This document shows, piece after piece, positions 57,256 through 64,000 of a stretch of DNA of 64,000 nt. A program made the position numbers and the translations under genes. The stretch's first letter is position 1, and each line of letters opens with the position of its first letter. Origin of the DNA: Haematococcus lacustris (Eukaryota; Chlorophyta; Chlorophyceae; Chlamydomonadales; Haematococcaceae); NCBI GenBank assembly GCA_030144725.1, contig JASKMD010000017.1:10671036-10735035 (forward strand), in the 5' to 3' direction. Under the pieces are notes generated by a model. The model made no database searches, had not been told where the DNA came from, and saw nothing but the letters and a program-made list of their open reading frames with translations.

Positions 57256-57840
57256 CGATGTACACCGGCCGCCTCCCCCGACTCTGTGCCAGGCGCCCCA
57301 GAGGCACTGCGGCCAGGGAGGCACTGGGGCTAGGTTGAGGCAGGGGAGAGCAAGTGGCACCCACTGGAGCTGTGCAGGTGGCAACACCGAGCAAGGCTTC
57401 CGGCCACACTTCGGATGACAGATAACACAGCCCCTACCCGTTAGTAGGGGAACAATGTGCTGGGGTTAGGTGGGGTGGGCTGGGCGCCTTGGGGCCCGTG
57501 GCCTGCTGTACGCTGTTGCCTGTTCGGGACTCTGGCAGCGGAGCCGTCAGCGGTGATTCCAGCGACATGTACCTAAGCATGCGGCTGCGCCAAGGAGCTG
57601 TGCACCGATGGGGATGGTGGCGAGGTAGGCATTGCCCGTGAAGTCTGTTGTGGCTACGGTGGTCGTCGAGATGTTAATGAACACGCCGCTCATAGCGAGG
57701 CACCATCCGAGGCCGAGAGCCAACACGTTGGCTATTCTGCGCGCTAACGCGTGATGAGCCATTAGCCAAACGTGCATAGTCTCAAGCTGATAGAAACGAC
57801 AAGCAGGGCAAAGTGGCATGGGGGCCAGCCCAGTAGTCAT
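57256..57840 (-). pseudogene. Orphan duplicate of MFS exon 1 and part of exon 2
   Basis: 57840-57573 repeats MFS exon 1 exactly (89 residues with two membrane helices) and 57306-57256 repeats the first part of exon 2, where the duplication ends mid-exon. Read-through would enter unit 1 rather than the rest of the transporter, so this copy is truncated unless it splices into unit-1 exons. Confidence 0.85.
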
Positions 57841-59825
57841 ATCTTGACAATGCAGCCAACCTTACACATTCAACATAGCCTGCCAACACGCAGAGCATCA
57901 TCACTACCAACCATACATCCAGCACCTTGCTGAGACCCAATCACTTAGGCCTAGCAGTCTGCTAGTAGCAGAGTTTCATTAACACAACAAGCAGAGAACA
58001 CAACTGCCAGCCCAAAAGCATGGAACAAACACAGGTGCACTCCTGCTCTAATCAGAGATGATCACCATGACCTTGCTGCTTCCAGGGCTGGGGGGCCGCA
58101 GACTTCTCCTCCTTTGCCTTGTCTTTACGGCTCTTTCTCGCAAATTAATGTTGTGGGCACGTTTTCATTCCGGGAACCGCGTCGCGCTTGCAGTACCTTT
58201 CCATGCAGGTAGACTCGGTCTTTTGAGCGCGATCCTTGTAGGGAGCGCAATCTAGCCTAGATCTAGCCTAGATCTAGGCTAGTCAAATTTAGGCTAGATC
58301 TAGGCTAGATTGACTAGACTAGACGGTTTTTTTTTAATCCTGTCATGGAATGATTATCATTCCGCCCGCTCAACTAGCTGCAGGTAGGCTATGGGCTTCT
58401 GCCCGTCACTGCTCGCCACTGCCCGCCTGCCTGCAAGGCAGTATGTAACTATTTGTTTGTGAGGTCAAAATGCATGATTGGCTAAGGCATAAGTGTGTAA
58501 TCGACAGCCTCGTAGTCGCGTAGTGGTAATGCAGTGTCCTAACATCGTGACGACGTCGTAAAGAAATGAAGCACGAAGAGAAGACACGCTGCTGGCGTGC
58601 GCCTGGCTGATTTCCTCAAACGTTAGAAGTTTTTTGTTGTATCGCGCGGTGAGCTCGGGAGGTTGGGGCGGGAGAGGGTCCCCAGGCTCCGTCTGCGATT
58701 TTAGACGCTGCTGGGCAAGTCCGGGCATGTCCGGGCAACCAACTTTAACCGCCAACCCAGCAAGGCCAGCAAATCAATCTGAGCTGCGCCATAGCGTCCA
58801 TACAGGTGCCTGAAGCAGGTGCGCTAGTCAAATGCACATTTCATGCCCATCTAGAGTGACTAGTCTAGGCGAGTCGAGACGTCAACTCGACGAGTCGAGA
58901 CGAGATGACTAGGCTAGTCGAGTTGCACTCCTTAGATCCTTGATCTTACATGGGGGGCACCGCGTTCGCCCAGGAGCCGCGTCGCGCGAGCAATGTTTGG
59001 CACTACACGTGGCCATCATGCCTACATTTGGCGCTTGTCTGTGAAGTGCGTGGGTGGTGGGGCTCTCGCGCCTTTTAGTTACATTGACCACTTGACAGCA
59101 GTTACATTGACCACAGTTACATTGGCACTGACGCTCCACCACTGCGCAAGGACAACGACTTGACTGCGACGAGAAGGAGGGCTGTACTTAACCAACAATC
59201 AATCCCCTACAAGTTTTAATCCCTGCGACGAGAAGGAGGGCTGTACTACTGACAGTGCTTTTCCAATGCGTGGGAGTTGGGAGCTGGGAGCTGCATGGCA
59301 CTTTTTTGCATGGAGGCGTGGGAGCGGGAGCTGGGAGCTGGGAGCTCGAGCCAAAAACGGTGCATGCGGTCTCCATGCGGCTCCTCCGCGCTCCCGTTTC
59401 CAATGCTTGGAGATGGGAGCTAGGCATGCAGCCCCCATGTCCTGCGCATGTTCTCCCAAAAGGGCCTCCTGGCTCCAATGGATCCCATGCTGGCGCGGAG
59501 GACATGAGAGCTGGTCACCCCTCCCATTGAACCACCACGTAAGGGACATTTGACTTTGCGGCGTGCCTGGTGAGAGTTGAGTTGTCATTTTAACGCGGAA
59601 CGCCTTATCTTTGCGTCGCGCTTGCGTCTGCGCGCCCGAGCTGCTGGCACCCACGGTGACCGGCAGTCTGCCAGGCACGCGAACGGTTCCGCTCTGCGCG
59701 ATGGGCCTTTCAAGTGCTGCCTAACAACACCCACAACGCGGGATGCAGAGTTCTCCGCTGCGGTACACTGCGGTACACTTTACGCATGGAGCCCAGTTTT
59801 CTCAACGTCACCTTACACAGCCAGC

Positions 59826-61094
59826 TCAATCCCACTCTGCCTGCCCATTGAGATGCTCCAGTACCATGTACCGTAGGTCAGCACGCAAGGTGTTGGCTGG
59901 CACATACAACCCCACTGCCTTGCAATACTCGTTTAACATTTTCACGCTCAGCTTCTTGCCCAAGGTGCACAGCTGCTTCACGCTGTCTGGTGCAAATGAG
60001 CACAGAAGGGTGAGGCACTCATCGTCCCAGTGCTTGTCATCCCTCTTCTGATCGAACATGGGCATGGCCACAAAGGGCTTTGTGATGGTGGGCCTCATGC
60101 ACACACCCCTTGGTGCGGGGGTCATGCATTGGGCACATGCACATGCAGTCTCTGACCACTCAACGTGGATCCCTGCAGCAGGGAAGAAGCAGCTATGCAT
60201 GCTCATAGAGCCGGGGATGGATGATGCAAAGGCATGTGCATCCCGCTGTGGAGCACTGCAAAGCTCTACCTCCCGTGTGCTCAGCTCCAAGCACCACCGA
60301 TGACCCACACTTGCTCGTGCACGGTGAGCCTTGCTGGGGTCAGCAGCAGCAGCTGGCTTGTGATATGCATTGCAATGCTGAACAAACCCCAATGCATTGC
60401 ACTTCCCAACACGATCAGCCAAGATCTCACCCCTCAACCACTGCTTCACCACCCCTCCCTCTGAATCATGCCTGCCCTTGAAGTGAGCTGTAGCCCCATA
60501 GCTCCACCACACCGGCATGCTGAACCTCTGTGCCATGCCCCAATGCTGTCGCATGGCTGGGGCGCCCTTGAACTGCCCTGCACACCCATCAGACCACATG
60601 TACAACTGCCTCATGTCCATGTCATGCTCAGCCAGCAAGTAACACACCACCTGGTTTACTGCTGCTTGGGTAATGGCTGCCGACTGCTCCTTTCCATCTG
60701 TCATCACATACACGGTGTGCTCCTTGTAGGCCCCCTCTTTGTTCTTGAAGTATGCACACGCCACGAGAATGCCTATCTGCTGCACATGCCAATGCTCTGA
60801 CATGATCTCAACGCTGCGCTCAACCGTCAGCTTCTCTGACCAATCACATGAAATCACAACCTTCCCCACCTGGCCTGCCTTGACGGCCTCACGGTGCTCA
60901 CGGAAAACCTGCAGCTGATGATGTGCCAACCGGTGGTGCCTGATGTACTCTGGCATCTGCTTGTTCAGCATGCCAACAACATCACTCAAGCTCACCCTCA
61001 TGCATAGCAGCTCAACTTTAGCCTTACTTACGCTTACTTGCATACAGTTGTCTATGCGGGTGTGTATCCGTGTGCCTGGTGTACCTTTAACCAT
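59826..61094 (-). CDS. DDE-transposase-like protein, copy 2
   Basis: Identical 422-residue product to the copy at 55133-56401, with the same candidate Asp-Asp-Glu landmarks. Lies in tandem-duplication unit 2, with an upstream GGGCT array of about 21 units against about 87 in unit 1. Sequence identity over the whole ORF means the duplication is recent. Confidence 0.6.
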   Translation of the reverse strand: MVKGTPGTRIHTRIDNCMQVSVSKAKVELLCMRVSLSDVVGMLNKQMPEYIRHHRLAHHQLQVFREHREAVKAGQVGKVVISCDWSEKLTVERSVEIMSEHWHVQQIGILVACAYFKNKEGAYKEHTVYVMTDGKEQSAAITQAAVNQVVCYLLAEHDMDMRQLYMWSDGCAGQFKGAPAMRQHWGMAQRFSMPVWWSYGATAHFKGRHDSEGGVVKQWLRGEILADRVGKCNALGFVQHCNAYHKPAAAADPSKAHRARASVGHRWCLELSTREVELCSAPQRDAHAFASSIPGSMSMHSCFFPAAGIHVEWSETACACAQCMTPAPRGVCMRPTITKPFVAMPMFDQKRDDKHWDDECLTLLCSFAPDSVKQLCTLGKKLSVKMLNEYCKAVGLYVPANTLRADLRYMVLEHLNGQAEWD

Positions 61095-61126
61095 GCCGAG
61101 CTATACAGAGTGCTGTTCTTTTCTCG

Positions 61127-61233
61127 CTGGGCTGGGCTGGGCTGGGCTGGGCTGGGCTGGGCTGGGCTGGGCTGGGCTGGGCTGGGCTGGGCTGGGCTGG
61201 GCTGGGCTGGGCTGGGCTGGGCTGGGCTGGGCT
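61127..61233. repeat. (GGGCT)n array, unit 2
   Basis: About 21 copies; contracted or ancestral relative to unit 1. Confidence 0.98.
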
Positions 61234-61660
61234 ACACCTAGTGCATTGCAGGGTTGGGCAAGGCCAAGCGGATCAGTTTGATGGTTGCACATGCAAGAAG
61301 CCTTAAGACGCAGCTGCAGCACCAACAACGGATGCTGGAACAGGAGCAGTGATGGGTGCAGGTGCCGGACCAAGCATCGCTTCAGCTTTGTGTGTTCCCG
61401 TGCGTGAGTGTTGGGGCGCTGTTACATCGGTTTTGCAAGCCATGTGAATCGTGAACCGCGGAGACCTGACTCCTGGGCCAGGTCGGTCGCCACAGTAGTC
61501 CTGGTCACGCTCTATGCGTGAGCCTCCTGGCTGCGTGCCATCTGGCTGCGAGCCATCGGGCATCGAAGTCTTCGAAGTACCCCCTCATTTTTCCCCCGAG
61601 CACTTTTTTTGCTACCGCGGGGTTCGGCTGGGGTAGCAAAAAGCGAGGAGGGGAAGGCGG

Positions 61661-61940
61661 TTAGGGACCAACCACCGCCATTCCCCTGGGGGAATTCCGC
61701 AACGGCGCAAACGGACTCGCAGGGGAACGGACTGCGCTTTTCCCCTCATTCCCCCGTTACCCTCCGAAGAATTCCCCCGCATTAGAAAAACCCCCTTAGG
61801 GACCAACCACCGCCGTTCCCCTGGCGGCAGTTGGACGGCGGTTAGAGAGGGAATAAAAATTCCCCCGCTGCGCTTTTCCCCTCATTCCCCCGTTACCCTC
61901 CGAAAAATTACCCCGCATTGGAAATACCCCCTTAACGCAA
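61661..61940. repeat. Imperfect 135-bp tandem pair
   Basis: TTAGGGACCAACCACCGCC occurs at about 61660 and 61796; CTGCGCTTTTCCCCTCATTC, followed by CCCCGTTACCCTCCGAA, occurs at about 61731 and 61869. No coding potential. At 62010-62200 short stretches resemble the DDE-element start region (TCTATGCGGGTGTGTATCCG, and CTGCGC..GGACAAC.ACTTGACTGCGAC), suggesting an old, diverged relative. Confidence 0.7.
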
Positions 61941-62240
61941 TTTGCATTTTAAAAAGGGCAAAGGGTGGTGGGACTGGGCCAGGTGCAGCAGGGGAACACT
62001 TGCAGTTACAGTTACTTGCACACGTCTATGCGGGTGTGTATCCGTGTGCCCGTGTGGTTTTACCATGCCCGAGGGAAGTCCCAACTCCCGTAGCAACATT
62101 TGCTGTCTGAGAGGACACAATGGCCACGCAGTTTGCACGGCACTGCGCATGGACAACAACTTGACTGCGACCCTCTGCACCTCAAAACCCGCCGCTTCGC
62201 ACGCACTGCTCCTGATTCGGGCTGGCGGCCTCCCCGTCAC

Positions 62241-62668
62241 GCCTGCTTCTTTTCAAAGAATGCGTCCACCGTGTAGCGGCCCGCTCCTCCCAGCCTCTGT
62301 AGCACATGGCACAGGACAACCATCGTCACTACCACTCGCATTAGGCCTCACAGCAGAAGCGACAGTGCTATGCCAGCTTGAGTGCCAGCCAGTGTGTAGC
62401 AGCAGTCAATCAGGCAGTTGTGCCTGGCAATAAACAACTGCAAGCATCATAGCTGTACAGGGGTCCTCGTTGGGGAGGAGCAGGAGGAGCAGCGGCAAAG
62501 GCAGTGTGGGCAGCAGCAACATTGATGGCAGACAGCCAAACTAGGCAGGAACGTCTTGGTATTAGCAGCAGCAGCAGCAGCAGCAGCATCCTCAAGCACA
62601 GCCTCAGCTGACCAGTAGGCAGCAGCAGCAGCCGTCAGCACAATCCTGCCTAGCCCAGTCCTGCACAC
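62241..62668. other. No complete exon resolved
   Basis: Probably the 3' part of the DoxX/SURF4-like gene: the minus strand downstream of 62669 stays open with small hydrophobic residues (IVLTAAAAAYWSAEAVL) but splice sites could not be fixed. Contains a GCA microsatellite (62563-62585). Confidence 0.35.
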
Positions 62669-63850
62669 CTGCAGCAGCGTGAGGCCACCCATGAGCGCAA
62701 GGTTGGTGAAGAAGTGCAGCCGCACATGAGCCCTGCAGGGACAGCAGCAGCAGCAGCAAGGCACCTCAGCTGTGAGGTTCCACCATCACCGGGTTGCACC
62801 ATGTCGCCAAGACATGCAGTTGACTACCAGTTGCATGCTGAGCTGGTTAGTAGTAGGTGGCACAACTTCCGTAGCGCTGTGCCGCTGGTGCTGGGCTTGC
62901 ACTGTAGCGTTGTGAGTGTGTAGCTGTAGCGTTGTGAGTGACAAGCAGGGAGGTGCTGCTGCTGCTACTGCTGCTGCTGCTGCGTTGCCCCCCCTAGCCC
63001 CCTGACCAACCCAGGCTCTGGCCCATGTGAGGGTGCTGGTGCTTGGGCCAAGCAGCTTGAGCCACTTAGAGAGTGACCCCCTGTTTGTGGGCTGCAAGGG
63101 TATCAAGGGGTGGGAAAGGGGGCGGCTCAAGGGATGGACCCTTCGCTTGCACCCTGCAGCCCACCTGTAGTGCCATGAGGGCCAGGCGTGGGGCATCCAG
63201 AACGCCCAGCTGGTCAGCGCCTCTGCCAGCAGCACCAGGCTCAGTAGGCGGGAGGTGATGCGCGTCTGCACCCCTCACCCACCACACACCACCACACCCA
63301 TGGCAGCTCACCGCACATGCATGCACCACATGTGTGGGTCCATGTGTAGAAGCTCATGGAGCCCATACAAGCATTCTGCCATGTCACAGCAAACGTAACA
63401 CCACACAACACACAGCATTGGGCCACTAGGGGCGTGAGGCGAGGCGAATGCAACACAGCCGACTGTGTCCCTCTGCTGTAGCGATGCTGCATGATGGTGG
63501 GTTTCAACACTTGCTGCATGTACTGCCACGTAATGATGATGGCGAGACACGCTGCATGGTTGGTAGCTGCACAGTGCTCCACAACCACGACCGGCAGCAC
63601 AGTGAGAGGGACAGGGCAGTGCTGACCCAGTGCGGTGCAGGAGCGCCCAGGAGGTTGCGCAACGCTTCAGCCTAGGGTGCAGTGCAGCTGCAAGGACAAG
63701 ATGAGAGATGGGGCAGCGGGGTGCTGTGTGTGTGGGGGGGAGAATGCATGGGGTGCATGAGGACGCTGCCTTCACCTTCAGACCCAAAGCAAAGGGCAAG
63801 GCCAAGGCAAGCTCCAGCAGCAGCCAGTTGTTGTCGTGGCTGCAGCCAGG
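62669..63850 (-). CDS. DoxX/SURF4-like membrane protein (incomplete)
   Basis: Two exons join in phase: 63265-63165 (TRITSRLLSLVLLAEALT..., ending AWPSWHY) and 62732-62669 (AHVRLHFFTNLALMGGLTLLQ). The joined HYR-AHVRLHFFTNLALMGG block resembles the HFFTNLALMGGLLL signature of DoxX/SURF4-type membrane proteins. An upstream exon likely ends at 63779 (NWLLLELALALPFALGLK before GTGAAG), and sequence near 63480-63600 (LPVVVVEHCAATNHAACLAIII) is probably another, with unresolved borders. The 5' end may lie outside the window and the 3' end is uncertain. If SURF4-like, it would act in ER membranes; DoxX-like proteins have varied roles. Confidence 0.5.
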
Positions 63851-63884
63851 GCAGCCAGGGCGCGAGCAGGGGGGGCGGCTATGA

Positions 63885-64000
63885 GTGGCAGCAGAGGGCA
63901 GGAGGGGGAGGGCAAGAGGGAGAGGGCAAGAGGGGGAGGGCAGGAGGGAGAGGGCAGGAGGGGGAGGGCAGGAGGGTGAGGGCAGGAGGCGGAGGGCAGG
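63885..64000. repeat. Purine-rich minisatellite
   Basis: About eight imperfect copies of a GGGAGAGGGCAGGAGG-type unit running off the window edge. Confidence 0.9.

Larger units (their letters stand above)
57256..61616. repeat. Tandem duplication B, unit 2
   Basis: Direct repeat of 52564-57255, shorter mainly because the GGGCT array has lost about 65 units. Ends at ...TTTGCTACC, followed by unique sequence. Confidence 0.96.

Overview
The window looks like nuclear DNA of a green alga (Chlorophyceae, Chlamydomonas/Haematococcus type). The evidence is GC-rich spliced genes with many short exons, GT-AG introns (plus one GC-AG), a plastid-type coproporphyrinogen oxidase, a receptor kinase with a Pro/Ser-rich ectodomain, and very long penta- and hexanucleotide repeats inside introns. 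I cannot name the species. No tRNA, rRNA, CRISPR array or bacterial operon was seen. Exons were joined by hand: a junction was accepted only when donor, acceptor and reading phase agreed and the joined protein matched a family.

Host genes, left to right: a transmembrane TKL-type protein kinase (3114-10966, +); GPI-GlcNAc transferase subunit PIG-C (14068-15995, -); a small, probably plastid-targeted helical protein (18259-20061, +); coproporphyrinogen III oxidase (29015-33059, -); an STK16/NAK-like kinase with a 293-residue exon in its N-lobe (34338-40714, -); an MFS transporter (48859-53148, -); and a DoxX/SURF4-like membrane protein (62669-63850, -, incomplete).

Mobile DNA dominates the rest. 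A four-exon, 744-residue Fanzor-like gene (43250-46525, -) keeps all three RuvC-type acidic motifs. It is followed by five consecutive hairpins that fit a guide-RNA (omega-RNA-like) 3' end. About ten decayed relatives, mostly C-terminal pieces, lie between genes and in the introns of the kinases and the MFS gene. The Fanzor-like segment sits between two near-identical 2.3-kb copies of the region between the MFS and STK16-like genes; the sequence abutting its putative right end is present uninterrupted in the MFS last exon. A 4.7-kb segment carrying MFS exon 1 and a 422-residue DDE-transposase-like ORF is tandemly duplicated at 52564-61616.

The 21.8-28.2 kb region is almost gene-free. It holds arrays of a 14-bp perfect palindrome, a 780-bp AGCCC array, a 1.1-kb CTG compound repeat and a fold-back element. 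Several intronic arrays in active-looking genes begin within about 10-30 bp of a splice site.
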